The position numbers were made by a program, and so were the translations under genes. From NCBI RefSeq assembly GCF_023734135.1, contig NZ_AP025730.1, positions 4,464,001-4,528,000 of the forward strand: 64,000 bases of DNA, in the 5' to 3' direction. This DNA is from Sphaerotilus microaerophilus (lineage in GTDB: Bacteria > Pseudomonadota > Gammaproteobacteria > Burkholderiales > Burkholderiaceae_C). Under the pieces are notes generated by a model. That model worked only from the letters and a program-made list of their open reading frames with translations. It did no database searches and was not told the DNA's origin. How positions within the stretch are numbered: the stretch's first letter is position 1; the number at the start of each line of letters is the position of its first letter. This document shows, one piece after another, positions 7,953 through 16,789 of the stretch.

Positions 7953-8479
7953 GCGATCTCTCCGGTGGCAGCCAGCAGCGCCTCCAGCCGCGCTGGCGTC
8001 AGGCGGGCGTGCAGGCGGCCGTCCAGCATCGCCGCGGGCGACTGAGCGCACAGTCCCAGGCAGTAGGTGGGCTCCACCGTGTGGCTGCGCGCGGCGTTGG
8101 TCGGCTGCGCCTCGCTGCAGCCGAGCCGCTCGCGGGCCTGCGCCAGCAGCGCCTCGCCGCCACAGGCCTGGCAGGCTTCGGCCCGGCAGACCTGCAGCAC
8201 ATGGCGGCCGGCCGGCTCGCTGCGGAAGTGGTGGTAGAAGGTGACGACGCCATGCACCTCGGCGCGCGACAGCTGCAGCGCCCGCGCGATCACCGGCTGG
8301 GCGCCGGGGGGCACGTAGCCCAGACGGTCCTGGATGCCATGCAGGATGGGCAGCAGCGCTCCGGCCAGGTGGCGGCGCTCGGCCAGCACCGCATCGACCA
8401 CCGCCTGCTCGGCGGGGTTCAGTTGGGGGGCAGGGCCACCGGCTGATGGGGCAGCGGCGGCCCGGTCGGGCGCATTCAT
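7949..8479 (-). CDS. fdsG: NAD-dependent formate dehydrogenase gamma subunit
   Basis: NuoE-like [2Fe-2S] subunit of 176 aa, first gene of the formate dehydrogenase operon. It has the thioredoxin-like fold sequence with the LGYVPPGA and VHGVVTFYHHF segments and four cluster cysteines (CRAEAC and YCLGLC regions). The ATG at 8479 is preceded by AGGAG at a distance of 11 bp, which decides it over an upstream in-frame start 29 codons earlier. The operon reads fdsG-fdsB-fdsA-fdsD. The upstream 172 bp hold a LysR-type dyad. Confidence 0.95.
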   Translation of the reverse strand: MNAPDRAAAAPSAGGPAPQLNPAEQAVVDAVLAERRHLAGALLPILHGIQDRLGYVPPGAQPVIARALQLSRAEVHGVVTFYHHFRSEPAGRHVLQVCRAEACQACGGEALLAQARERLGCSEAQPTNAARSHTVEPTYCLGLCAQSPAAMLDGRLHARLTPARLEALLAATGEIA

Positions 8480-8564
8480 CGGACGGGTCTCCTCGGCGGT
8501 GTGCCCGCGCGGCACCTGAGGAGGGTCAACGCAAGGCCGGCGCAACGTCGGCGCCTGAACCCGC

Positions 8565-8595
8565 ACTATCGGCCGGGAGGCGGGGGCGCGTCCAA
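8565..8595 (-). promoter_or_regulatory. Weak promoter candidate for fdsGBAD
   Basis: On the minus strand TTGGAC (8590-8595) and GATAGT (8565-8570) are 19 bp apart, just downstream of the dyad. Spacing is long and both boxes are imperfect, as might be expected for an activator-dependent promoter. Confidence 0.25.
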
Positions 8596-8614
8596 TGGAA
8601 TCGGGAAAGGGTTC

Positions 8615-8631
8615 GATTCAATCTTTGAATC
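8615..8631. promoter_or_regulatory. Predicted LysR-type operator upstream of fdsG
   Basis: Perfect dyad GATTCAA, 3-nt centre TCT, TTGAATC. It contains the T-N11-A pattern (ATTC-N7-GAAT) of LysR-family binding sites. It lies 136 bp before the fdsG start and 20 bp after the regulator stop, as expected for the activation site of the adjacent regulator. Read directly; the regulator assignment is inference. Confidence 0.6.
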
Positions 8632-8651
8632 AAAGTACGCAGCTGATCGCC

Positions 8652-9611
8652 TCACGGCGAGGGCAGCGCCCCGCTGAGGCGCGGCAGGTGGGCACGCCAG
8701 GCCTCGGAGGTGGCCAGCGCCAGCGCCGCGGCCACGACGCGCGAGGTCTGCTCACTGGGCCGCCCCATCCAGCCCACCGCGGTGCGCACCGCCGGCGCCT
8801 CCAGCGGGTGCACCGCCAGCGCGGCCGCGGGCTGCAGGCTGCGCACGAGCGCCCCCGGCAGCACCGAGGCCAGCCCGCCGGCTTGCACCGCGGCCACCAG
8901 TGCCAGCACCGAGTCGGTCTCCACCGCCACCTGCACCGCCTCGGCCGGCACACCGCCCTCGCGCAGCGCCGCATCGACGATGGCGCGGTGGTGCATCTCC
9001 GGCGCCAGCAGCACCAGGCGCCGCCCGGCCAGGTCGGCCCAGCGCAGCGGCGTGGCCGCCCCCATCTCGACCGCCTCCTCCGCCCCCAGCGCATCGAGGA
9101 CGGCGAAGTAGTGCTCTTCATACTGCGGCCAGGTCTGGCGCCGCCGCCCGCCTTCGGCTGGCCGGTCGATGTAGCCCAGCGCCAGGTCCAGCGTCAGGTT
9201 CTCCAGCCCGGCGTCGATGGCCGGCGAGCTCAGCGAGCGCAGCTGCACCTTCACGCCCGGGTGCTCGCGCTGCAGCCAGACCGCGAACTGCGCCGCCACC
9301 GGCAGCGCCGAGGGCACCGAGCCCAGGTGCAGCACGCCGCGGGCCTGGCTGGCGGAGCTGGCCAGGTCCTGGCGCAGGCGCTCGTGCTCGTGCAGCATGC
9401 GCCGCGCGCTGGCGAGTACGCGCTCCCCCTCGGGCGTCAGGCCTTCGTAGCTGCGGCCACGCCGCACGATCGCCACGCCCATGTCGGCCTCCAGCGCCCG
9501 CAGCGCGTTGGACAGCGCCGGCTGCGTGATGTGGCAGGCCTGCGCCGCCCGGCCGAAGTGGCGGTGCTGCTCCAGGGCGGTGAGGTAGCGCAGGGCGTCG
9601 AGGAGGTTCAT
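8652..9611 (-). CDS. LysR-family transcriptional regulator, likely of formate dehydrogenase
   Basis: A 319-aa protein with the N-terminal winged helix-turn-helix of the LysR family (LTALEQHRHFGRAAQACHITQPALSNAL, about residues 8-34) followed by the periplasmic-binding-like effector domain. The ATG at 9611 places the helix-turn-helix at the normal distance from the N-terminus; the frame is open 71 codons further but that part is non-family sequence. It is on the same strand as the fds genes, 172 bp upstream, so it probably regulates them in response to formate or a related signal, like the LysR-type FdsR of Cupriavidus. Target assignment rests on position and on the dyad at 8615-8631. Confidence 0.88.
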   Translation of the reverse strand: MNLLDALRYLTALEQHRHFGRAAQACHITQPALSNALRALEADMGVAIVRRGRSYEGLTPEGERVLASARRMLHEHERLRQDLASSASQARGVLHLGSVPSALPVAAQFAVWLQREHPGVKVQLRSLSSPAIDAGLENLTLDLALGYIDRPAEGGRRRQTWPQYEEHYFAVLDALGAEEAVEMGAATPLRWADLAGRRLVLLAPEMHHRAIVDAALREGGVPAEAVQVAVETDSVLALVAAVQAGGLASVLPGALVRSLQPAAALAVHPLEAPAVRTAVGWMGRPSEQTSRVVAAALALATSEAWRAHLPRLSGALPSP

Positions 9612-9733
9612 GGGGCCGGTCGGTCGGTGATATCCCCACAGGCGTGGTTGTGTACCCACGGTCTGCGGTACCGTCAGGGGATTCTCACCGGGCCACCGTC
9701 GCTCCCCTGTCAGCGGCGGGCAGTTGCATCGCG

Positions 9734-9752
9734 TTTCACGATTATCATTTTC
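9734..9752 (+). promoter_or_regulatory. Fur-box-like sequence upstream of the subtilase gene
   Basis: TTTCACGATTATCATTTTC matches the classic 19-bp Fur consensus at 13 of 19 positions (my count) in an otherwise GC-rich region. It overlaps an inverted repeat, TCACGA (9736-9741) and TCGTGA (9751-9756), and lies 53 bp before the start codon. It may be a Fur site or the operator of another dimeric regulator. Confidence 0.35.
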
Positions 9753-9805
9753 GTGAGAACGAGCACGGACCATGTCCACCAACGACAGGGAAGGGACCCG
9801 ACAAC

Positions 9806-12556
9806 ATGAGACAGCATCTGCCAAGAAGCGGCGCCTGGGCGCTCGCGCTGAGTCTGAGTGTTTCCATGGGGCTCGCCGCCTGCGGTGGCGGGGGTGGGGG
9901 CAGCGATGACGACGGGGGCAACGGCAGCAGCGGCTACACCCTGTCCGGCTCGATCAGCGTGATCGAGACCTCGGCGGTGGATTCGGACCTGAACGACCCG
10001 ACGCAGAAGGACACGGCGGGCGCCTACCGCACCTACGTGCCCAACGACACGCTCGGGACCGCGCAGGTGCTGGCCACACCGGTGCTGCTGACGGGCACCG
10101 TGAACGAAGCGCAGACCGGGCCTGTTGGCAACAACAGCCAGGCCAACAACACCCTGCTCCACGACAAGGACGACGTCTACAAGATCGACCTCGTGGCGGG
10201 GCAGGTCGTGGAGCTGGAGTTCGCCGCCGACCCGGCCGTCAATGATGTCGACCTGTACGTCTATGACAGCACCGGTGTCCAGGCCGGCTCGTCCATCGGC
10301 ACCAACCGCTACGAGTGCGTGCAGATCAGCCGCAACGGCAGTTACTACGTCAACCCCTACGCCTACAAGGGCGCCTCCATCTACAACCTGCGCATCGGCG
10401 CTCCCGGCAGCGGCAGTGCCTGTGGCAATGCCACCGCGGCCTTCGGCACCAGCGCGCTGCTGGCGCGCCAGCACCAGAGCGGCAGCCCGATGGCCCTGGG
10501 TACCACCGCGCTCGCGGCGCATCGCAGCCAGCTGAGCCAGGCCGGCGTCAGGCTGGAAGCCCCGACCGGCCTGGGCCCGCAGTTCCTGCGCCTGCCCACC
10601 TCCGCCACGGCGCGCCGCGCCGGGCTGGATGTGCTGGCCGGCGGCGGGCGATCGAGCGCGCTCTCCGGTGTGGACAGCGGCAGCAAGTCGGCCCTCTCCG
10701 CCAACACGGTGGGCAGCGACACCGCCGCGGCCCGCATCGAGGCGATGGCGACCACGCTGCGCTACGCCAAGGCCCTGCGCGCCAGCGGCGCCTACGCCTA
10801 CGTGGAGCCGGACTGGATCCTGCAGAAGACAGCCACCTCCATCCCGATCGGCCCCTTCCCGCCCAACGACCGCTACTACCCGTACCAGAAGTGGCACTAC
10901 GAGCAGATCAAGCTGCCTGAGGCGATCAACCGCATCAACGCGCTGGCCAGCCAGCCGAGCCAGCGCCCGGTGGTGGCGGTGATCGATTCGGGTGTCGTGC
11001 TCAACCACCCGGACATCGCGCCGGCGCTGTACTCCAACGGCCGCAGCTTTGTCGGCGGCGCCAGCACCGCCTCGGGTGACGACCAGAGCACAGCTTCCGA
11101 CAACTCGGTGTTCCACGGCACCCATGTCTCCGGCACGATCGCCGCCTCCACCTACGACGGTGGCGGCGCGGCCGGCGTGGCGCCCATGGCCCAGATCCTG
11201 CCGCTCAACGTGTTCGGCGCCAGCTCGGGCGCCAGCACCTCGGACATCGCCAACGCCATCCTCTACGCGGCCCGGCTGAACAACAGCTCCGGCTTCGTAC
11301 CAGCCCAGCGGGCCGATGTGATCAACATGAGCCTGGGCGGCAATGGCAGCTGCTCCACGGCCTTCCAGAACGCCATCACCGCCGCGCGCGGCGAAGGGGT
11401 GATCGTTGTCGCGGCGGCCGGCAATGAGAGTGCGACAACGGTCGGCCAACCGGCCAACTGCGCCGGGGTCATCGCCGTCAGCGCCACCCAGGCGAACAAG
11501 GCCATCGCGCCGTACTCGAACACCGGTACGGCAGTGAAAGTCGCCGCCCCGGGTGGCAACACCGGCCAGTCCACCACCGGCAACGGCCAGCCCGACGGCG
11601 TGTTCAGCACCATGGCGTCGTTCGACAACGCAGGCAGCCGCATCCACACGCTGGGCTTCCTGCAGGGCACCTCGATGGCCTCGCCGCACGTGGCGGGCGT
11701 GATGGCGTTGATGCGCTACGTGAACCCGGGCATCACGCCCCAACAGATCGACACCCTGTTAGCCAACGGCAACCTGACCGATGACCTGGGCACCGCCGGG
11801 CTGGACCGGTCCTATGGCTACGGATTGATCAATGCGGACAAGGCCGTGGTCGCAGCAGGGGGCGCGTCGCTCCCGACGCTGCCTGGCCAGGTGGTGGCCG
11901 CCCCGTCGTCGTTCGACTTCGGCAGCTTCCAGACCACCGCCACCTTGAGTCTCGCCTACAGCGGCAGCAGCACCGAGAAGGACACTGGCGCCGCCAGCAG
12001 CAGCACGGCACTGACGGTCACTCGAAGCGGCACCGATGGCAGCACCGGCCTGGGGCAGTACACGATCACCGTCGACCGCACCAAGCTCGCCGCCAGCAGC
12101 AACTACCTCACCATCACCGTGAGCCTGAACTCGGGGCGGACCCTCGCCGTCCCGGTGGCCGTCACCAAGTCCACCACCAGTGGCCGGGGTGCCGGCTTCG
12201 GGCCGGTCTACGTGCTGGTGGTCGACCCGGCCACCGGCGATGTGATCGGCGACCTGCAGGCCACCGCCACACCGACGTCGACCGGCTACCGCTGGAGCAT
12301 CGCTGGCGTGCCCAAGCGCACGGTGGCCCTCATCGCGGGCACCGACCTCGACAACGATGGCTACCTCTGCCAGCGCGGCGAGGCCTGCGGCGGCTACCCG
12401 GTGCTGGAGGCAGTGATCGACGGCCAGGGCATCGAGGTGACGGGCAACCGGTCGGGGCTCGATTTCCAGGTCGCCCCGCTGTCGGGCATCTCGGCCCAGG
12501 GCACGAACGGCCAGGGCGGCGCGCGCGGTTGGCGACGACCGACGACGCAGCGATGA
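9806..12556 (+). CDS. Lipoprotein subtilisin-like serine peptidase (S8)
   Basis: A 916-aa protein with a lipoprotein signal (lipobox GLAAC, lipidated Cys26) followed by a Gly/Ser/Asp linker. A pre-peptidase C-terminal-type (PPC) beta domain covers about residues 125-195. The peptidase domain then has the catalytic triad Asp394 (VIDSGV), His437 (HGTHVSG) and Ser623 (GTSMASPHVAG), and the oxyanion Asn in AAGNES. The last 230 residues form a Ser/Thr-rich region of beta type, probably for substrate or surface contact. The start at 9806 is the one that gives a proper signal; an earlier in-frame start does not. The next gene begins 13 bp downstream and its product resembles a known partner of this protease class. 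Confidence 0.93.
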   Translation: MRQHLPRSGAWALALSLSVSMGLAACGGGGGGSDDDGGNGSSGYTLSGSISVIETSAVDSDLNDPTQKDTAGAYRTYVPNDTLGTAQVLATPVLLTGTVNEAQTGPVGNNSQANNTLLHDKDDVYKIDLVAGQVVELEFAADPAVNDVDLYVYDSTGVQAGSSIGTNRYECVQISRNGSYYVNPYAYKGASIYNLRIGAPGSGSACGNATAAFGTSALLARQHQSGSPMALGTTALAAHRSQLSQAGVRLEAPTGLGPQFLRLPTSATARRAGLDVLAGGGRSSALSGVDSGSKSALSANTVGSDTAAARIEAMATTLRYAKALRASGAYAYVEPDWILQKTATSIPIGPFPPNDRYYPYQKWHYEQIKLPEAINRINALASQPSQRPVVAVIDSGVVLNHPDIAPALYSNGRSFVGGASTASGDDQSTASDNSVFHGTHVSGTIAASTYDGGGAAGVAPMAQILPLNVFGASSGASTSDIANAILYAARLNNSSGFVPAQRADVINMSLGGNGSCSTAFQNAITAARGEGVIVVAAAGNESATTVGQPANCAGVIAVSATQANKAIAPYSNTGTAVKVAAPGGNTGQSTTGNGQPDGVFSTMASFDNAGSRIHTLGFLQGTSMASPHVAGVMALMRYVNPGITPQQIDTLLANGNLTDDLGTAGLDRSYGYGLINADKAVVAAGGASLPTLPGQVVAAPSSFDFGSFQTTATLSLAYSGSSTEKDTGAASSSTALTVTRSGTDGSTGLGQYTITVDRTKLAASSNYLTITVSLNSGRTLAVPVAVTKSTTSGRGAGFGPVYVLVVDPATGDVIGDLQATATPTSTGYRWSIAGVPKRTVALIAGTDLDNDGYLCQRGEACGGYPVLEAVIDGQGIEVTGNRSGLDFQVAPLSGISAQGTNGQGGARGWRRPTTQR

Positions 12557-12569
12557 GGAGCCACGCATC

Positions 12570-13187
12570 TTGACGATGAAGAGCACGACCCCCCCGATCT
12601 GCCCGGCTGCAGCGCGTCGCCGGCCTGCGCCGCGACGCAACGAGGCCCCGCATCAACGCGGCGACCGGATCCGCCAGGGCGCCTCCGGGCTGTGCCTGGC
12701 GGGGGCTGCGCTGCTGACCCCGGCCCTGGCGCTGGCAGCCGCACCGGCCAACGCGCCGGCCGCTGGCCAGGCCAGTCGTGACCGCGAGCCGGGCGCCCGT
12801 CCGCACGTGCAGGCGGTGCGGGTGCTCGCCACCCGCTCGCACGCACAGTGCCCGCTGCCCGGCAAGAAGATCGCGGTGCTGTCGATCGACTCGCCGCAGG
12901 AGTGGACCGAAACGCTGCAGCAGGACGAGGCCAGCACCGCCGGCCGGGCCATCCGCTGGTCGCGCGAGCAGGTGCTGGTCTACGCGATGAACCAGCAGCC
13001 CACGCTGGGCGTGAGCGTGGAGCCCGCCGCGCGGGTGCTGTCGCTGCACTCCGGCGTGCTGATGTGGCCGGTACGCGAGGTCCGCCCCGGCCCCGGCCAG
13101 ATGGCGGCCACGGCGCTCAGCCGGCCCTGCCTGGTGGCGATCGTCAAGCGCGCCTACTGGCAGCGCATCCGCATCGTGCGCAAGTAG
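12570..13187 (+). CDS. Secreted protein with PrcB_C-like domain
   Basis: A 205-aa protein with a long, basic N-terminus and a signal-like hydrophobic stretch (LCLAGAALLTPALALA, about residues 41-56). Residues about 130-195 resemble the PrcB C-terminal domain: VLVYAMNQQPTLGVSV, then a Val-rich strand, then RPGPGQMAATALSRPCLVAI. In Treponema, PrcB works with a subtilisin-type protease (dentilisin). Here the gene is 13 bp after a subtilase gene and is probably co-transcribed with it, so a role in protease assembly, folding or inhibition is likely. The start is TTG at 12570, nine bases after GAGGAG; the ATG at 12576 is the alternative. Domain assignment is from memory of the family pattern. Confidence 0.72.
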   Translation: MTMKSTTPPICPAAARRRPAPRRNEAPHQRGDRIRQGASGLCLAGAALLTPALALAAAPANAPAAGQASRDREPGARPHVQAVRVLATRSHAQCPLPGKKIAVLSIDSPQEWTETLQQDEASTAGRAIRWSREQVLVYAMNQQPTLGVSVEPAARVLSLHSGVLMWPVREVRPGPGQMAATALSRPCLVAIVKRAYWQRIRIVRK

Positions 13188-13197
13188 ATGCGGCCCC

Positions 13198-13227
13198 GCC
13201 CGCCCCCGGCGCACTGGCCGGGCGGGC
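13198..13227. terminator. Strong hairpin between convergent genes
   Basis: GCCCGCCC (13198-13205) pairs perfectly with GGGCGGGC (13220-13227) around a 14-nt loop. It lies between the converging prcB-like and mrp genes. There is no T-run, so it is a candidate bidirectional terminator only. Confidence 0.4.
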
Positions 13228-13254
13228 AGGCCGGGAGCGGTCGGATCAGGGCGC

Positions 13255-14346
13255 TCAGGTGTCCTTCGACACCTTGATGGTCGGGAACTTGGACGAGTAG
13301 TCCTTGCCCTGCTCGGCGATCTTCACCGCCACCTGGCGGGCCACCACCTTGTAGAGCGCGGCGATCTCGCCTTCTGGCTCGGCCGCCACCGTCGGGCAGC
13401 CCTGGTCGGCCTGCTCGCGGATGGAGCGGTTCAGCGGCAGGGCACCCAGGAAGTTCAGCTTGAGCTCCTCGGCCATGCGCCGGCCGCCCTCGGCGCCGAA
13501 GATGTGCTCGACGTGGCCGCAGTTCGGGCAGCAGTACACCGCCATGTTCTCGACCAGGCCGACGATCGGTACGCTGACCTTCTCGAACATCGACAGGCCC
13601 TTGCGCGCGTCGATCAGCGCGATGTCCTGCGGCGTGGTGACGATCACCGCGCCGGTCACCGGCACCTTCTGCGAAAGGGTGAGCTGGATGTCGCCGGTGC
13701 CCGGAGGCATGTCGACCACGAGGTAGTCCAGATCGCGCCAGTTGGTCTGGCGCAGCAGCTGCTCCAGCGCCTGGGTGGCCATCGGGCCGCGCCAGATCAT
13801 GGCCTGGTCATTGTCGACCAGGAAGCCGATCGACATCACCTGCAGCCCATGGCCCTGCATCGGCTCCATGGTCTGGCCGTCCAGGCTCTCCGGACGGCCG
13901 TGGATGCCCAGCATCATCGGCAGGCTGGGGCCGTAGATGTCGGCGTCGAGCACGCCCACCGTCGCGCCCTCGGCAGCCAGCGCCAGCGCCAGGTTGACGG
14001 CGGTGGTGCTCTTGCCCACGCCGCCCTTGCCGGACGCGACCGCCACGATGTTCTTCACCCCCGGCAGCAGCTGCACGCCGCGCTGCACCGCGTGGGCGGT
14101 GATCTTGCTGGTGACGTTCACGCTGACGTTGCCCACGCCCGGGATCTGGCGCACGGTGTCGATCAGCTGGCGGCGCAGCGCCGGGATCTGGCTCTTGGCG
14201 GGGTAGCCCAGCTCGACGTCGAAGGCCACGTCGGCACCTTCGACCGACAGGTTGCGCAACTGCTTGCCGGCCACGAAGTCGCGTCCGGTGTTGGGATCGA
14301 CGACGGTCTGGAGGGCGGCACGGACCGCGGCTTCGGTGATCGACAT
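13255..14346 (-). CDS. apbC: Iron-sulfur cluster carrier protein ApbC/Mrp
   Basis: P-loop ATPase of 363 aa that binds and delivers Fe-S clusters to apoproteins in the cytoplasm. The N-terminal MIP18/DUF59 domain spans about residues 1-80. The deviant Walker A motif GKGGVGKST follows, then DMPPGTGD, and the CxxC cluster ligands in CCPNCGH. The ATG at 14346 gives the normal family N-terminus. It is divergent from metG, 193 bp away, an arrangement common in Burkholderiales. Fe-S delivery would serve, among others, the cluster-rich formate dehydrogenase of this window, but it is a general housekeeping factor. Confidence 0.96.
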   Translation of the reverse strand: MSITEAAVRAALQTVVDPNTGRDFVAGKQLRNLSVEGADVAFDVELGYPAKSQIPALRRQLIDTVRQIPGVGNVSVNVTSKITAHAVQRGVQLLPGVKNIVAVASGKGGVGKSTTAVNLALALAAEGATVGVLDADIYGPSLPMMLGIHGRPESLDGQTMEPMQGHGLQVMSIGFLVDNDQAMIWRGPMATQALEQLLRQTNWRDLDYLVVDMPPGTGDIQLTLSQKVPVTGAVIVTTPQDIALIDARKGLSMFEKVSVPIVGLVENMAVYCCPNCGHVEHIFGAEGGRRMAEELKLNFLGALPLNRSIREQADQGCPTVAAEPEGEIAALYKVVARQVAVKIAEQGKDYSSKFPTIKVSKDT

Positions 14347-14539
14347 GGTGTGCGACGAGTGGGTGAGACAGGTGGGTGGGTATGGAGCCGCGGAGTTTAG
14401 CGTCGGGCCCGCCGCCGCCCCATCTGCGCCGGCATGCCCCCAGCCGGCCACCTAGAATCGGCCGCTCACGGCCTGGGCCGCACCGCTGCGGCGCTCCATC
14501 GGCGTCGCCGGCCGGCTCCCGCAGCAAGACACACGCACC

Positions 14540-16618
14540 ATGACCCGCCAGCTCTTCGTCACCACCGCCCTGCCCTACGCGAACGGCAAGTTCCACATCG
14601 GCCACATCATGGAGTACATCCAGGCCGACGTCTGGGTGCGGTTCCAGCGCATGCAGGGCCACCAGGTGCACTTCGTCGGTGCCGACGACGCGCACGGCGC
14701 GCCGATCATGATCGCCGCCGAGAAGGCGGGCAAGACGCCGCAGCAGTTCGTGGCGGACATCGCCGCGGGCCGCAAGGAGTACCTGGACGGCTTCCACATC
14801 GGCTTCGACAACTGGCACTCGACCGACGGCATCGAGAACCACGAGCTGGCGCAGGCCATCTACCTGGGCCTGCGCAAGAACGAGCTGATCGACGTGCGCT
14901 CGATCGAGCAGTTCTACGACCCGGACAAGGGCATGTTCCTGCCCGACCGCTTCATCAAGGGCGAGTGCCCGAAGTGCGGCGCCAAGGACCAGTACGGCGA
15001 CTCCTGCGAGAGCTGCGGTGCGGTGTACACGCCCACCGAGCTGAAGAACCCGTACTCGGCGCTGTCGGGTGCCACGCCGGTGCTGCGCAGCAGCGACCAC
15101 TACTTCTTCAAGCTCAGCGACGCGCGCTGCGCCGACTTCCTGCAGCAGTGGACGCACGACGCCGAGCGCCTGCAGCCCGAGGTGCTCAACAAGATCAAGG
15201 AGTGGTTCACCAAGGACGAGAACGGCCAGGGCGGGCTGGGCGACTGGGACATCTCGCGTGACGCGCCCTACTTCGGCATCGAGATCCCGGACGCGCCGGG
15301 CAAGTACTTCTACGTCTGGCTGGACGCGCCGATCGGCTACTTGGCGTCGCTGAAGAACTACTTCGACAAGGGCGGCCCGCGGGCGAAGTACGGCGAGACG
15401 CGCAGCTACGATGAATTCATCGCCGACCCGGCGGTGGAGCAGTACCACTTCATCGGCAAGGACATCACCTACTTCCACACGCTGTTCTGGCCAGCGATGC
15501 TGCACTTCTCTGGCCGCAAGACGCCCAACAACGTCTTCGTGCACGGCTTCATCACGGTCAATGGCGGCGAGAAGATGAGCAAGAGCCGCGGCACCGGGAT
15601 CGACCCGCTCAAGTACCTGAGCCTGGGCATGAACCCCGAGTGGCTGCGCTACTACATCGCGGCCAAGCTCAACAGCCATGTAGAAGACGTAGATTTCAAC
15701 CCGGACGATTTCATCGCCCGCGTCAACTCAGACCTGGTCGGCAAGTACATCAACATCGCCTCGCGCGCCGCTGGCTTCATTGCCAGGCGCTTCGGCGGGC
15801 GGCTGTCGGGCGACCTGGGCGTGGAAGGCCGGACGCTGCTCGACACGCTGCGTGCCCACCGCGACGCGGTGACGCAGCTGTACGAATCACGCGAGTACGG
15901 CAAGGCGCTGCGCGAGATCATGGCGCTGGCCGATCGGGTCAACGAGTACGTCGACGCCAACAAGCCCTGGGAGATCGCCAAGCAGGCCGGCCAGGACGCG
16001 GTGCTGCAGGACGTGTGCTCGGTGTGCATCGAGGCCTTCCGGCTGCTGACCATCTACCTCAAGCCGGTGCTGCCAGCGCTGGCCGCGCAGGTCGAGGCCT
16101 TCCTGCAGATTGAGCCGCTGGACTTCAAGGCGGCCGACCGCGCGCTGGGGGCCCACGCCATCGGCAACTACCAGCACCTGATGCAGCGCGTCGACCCGAA
16201 GCTGCTGGAGGCGCTGTTCGAGGCGCCCTCCGCCCCGGAACCCGAGAAGGTCATCCCCGGCGGCGAGGACATCGCCCCCGAAATCAAGATCGACGACTTC
16301 GCCAAGGTCGACCTGCGCATCGCCCGGATCGTCAAGGCCGAGGCGGTGGAGGGCTCCACCAAGCTGCTGCGCCTGACGCTGGATGCCGGCGAAGGCCGCA
16401 TGCGCAACGTCTTCTCGGGCATCGCCAGCGCCTACCAGCCGACCGACCTGGAGGGCAAGCTGACCGTGATGGTGGCCAATCTGGCGCCGCGCAAGATGAA
16501 GTTCGGCCTCAGCGAGGGCATGGTGCTGGCCGCCAGCCACGCCGACGAGAAGGCGAACCCCGGCATCTTCGTGCTGGAGCCCTTCCCCGGCGCGCAGCCC
16601 GGCATGCGGGTGCGCTGA
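14540..16618 (+). CDS. metG: Methionyl-tRNA synthetase
   Basis: Class I aminoacyl-tRNA synthetase of 692 aa that charges tRNA-Met. The HIGH motif is at residues 19-22, the zinc-binding knuckles are [18 protein letters not shown], and KMSKS is at 345-349. A C-terminal tRNA-binding/dimerisation domain starts at about residue 580 ([20 protein letters not shown]). This is the long dimeric form found in Escherichia coli and Burkholderiales. It is divergent from apbC and followed by a hairpin at 16628-16652. Confidence 0.98.
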   Translation: MTRQLFVTTALPYANGKFHIGHIMEYIQADVWVRFQRMQGHQVHFVGADDAHGAPIMIAAEKAGKTPQQFVADIAAGRKEYLDGFHIGFDNWHSTDGIENHELAQAIYLGLRKNELIDVRSIEQFYDPDKGMFLPDRFIKGECPKCGAKDQYGDSCESCGAVYTPTELKNPYSALSGATPVLRSSDHYFFKLSDARCADFLQQWTHDAERLQPEVLNKIKEWFTKDENGQGGLGDWDISRDAPYFGIEIPDAPGKYFYVWLDAPIGYLASLKNYFDKGGPRAKYGETRSYDEFIADPAVEQYHFIGKDITYFHTLFWPAMLHFSGRKTPNNVFVHGFITVNGGEKMSKSRGTGIDPLKYLSLGMNPEWLRYYIAAKLNSHVEDVDFNPDDFIARVNSDLVGKYINIASRAAGFIARRFGGRLSGDLGVEGRTLLDTLRAHRDAVTQLYESREYGKALREIMALADRVNEYVDANKPWEIAKQAGQDAVLQDVCSVCIEAFRLLTIYLKPVLPALAAQVEAFLQIEPLDFKAADRALGAHAIGNYQHLMQRVDPKLLEALFEAPSAPEPEKVIPGGEDIAPEIKIDDFAKVDLRIARIVKAEAVEGSTKLLRLTLDAGEGRMRNVFSGIASAYQPTDLEGKLTVMVANLAPRKMKFGLSEGMVLAASHADEKANPGIFVLEPFPGAQPGMRVR

Positions 16619-16627
16619 AGGCGCCGA

Positions 16628-16652
16628 GGCGTTCCCGCTCGACGGGAGCGCC
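16628..16652 (+). terminator. Hairpin after metG
   Basis: Ten-bp stem GGCGTTCCCG (16628-16637) and CGGGAGCGCC (16643-16652) with one wobble pair and a 5-nt loop, starting 10 bp after the metG stop. There is no T-run. Confidence 0.4.
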
Positions 16653-16757
16653 GTGCCCTCGGCCGCCCCGCGCCGAGAACGCGAAAAATCGCACACATCC
16701 AGAGCCGCACCCCCGCCACCAGGGGTGCCCATGGAGCGGGGCACGGGGTGGCCTGCT

Positions 16758-16778
16758 AACTTAAGGTTTTCTTAAGTT
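16758..16778. promoter_or_regulatory. Perfect AT-rich palindrome before the acetyltransferase gene
   Basis: AACTTAAG (16758-16765), 5-nt spacer GTTTT, CTTAAGTT (16771-16778), ending 11 bp before the ATG at 16790. It stands out in a 70% GC context. A likely operator for a dimeric regulator; it does not match a Fur box. As RNA it would form an 8-bp A/U-rich stem next to the start codon. Confidence 0.5.
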
Positions 16779-16789
16779 GACAAATCGCC

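Noticed and set aside
3419..8045. Long frames (698 and 679 codons) opposite fdsA and fdsB
   Set aside because: They are shadows of real genes in GC-rich DNA, with Ala/His/Arg/Val-rich artefact composition.
9710..11743. A 677-codon frame opposite the subtilase
   Set aside because: The sense strand carries the full catalytic triad and a lipoprotein signal; the antisense frame has artefact composition.
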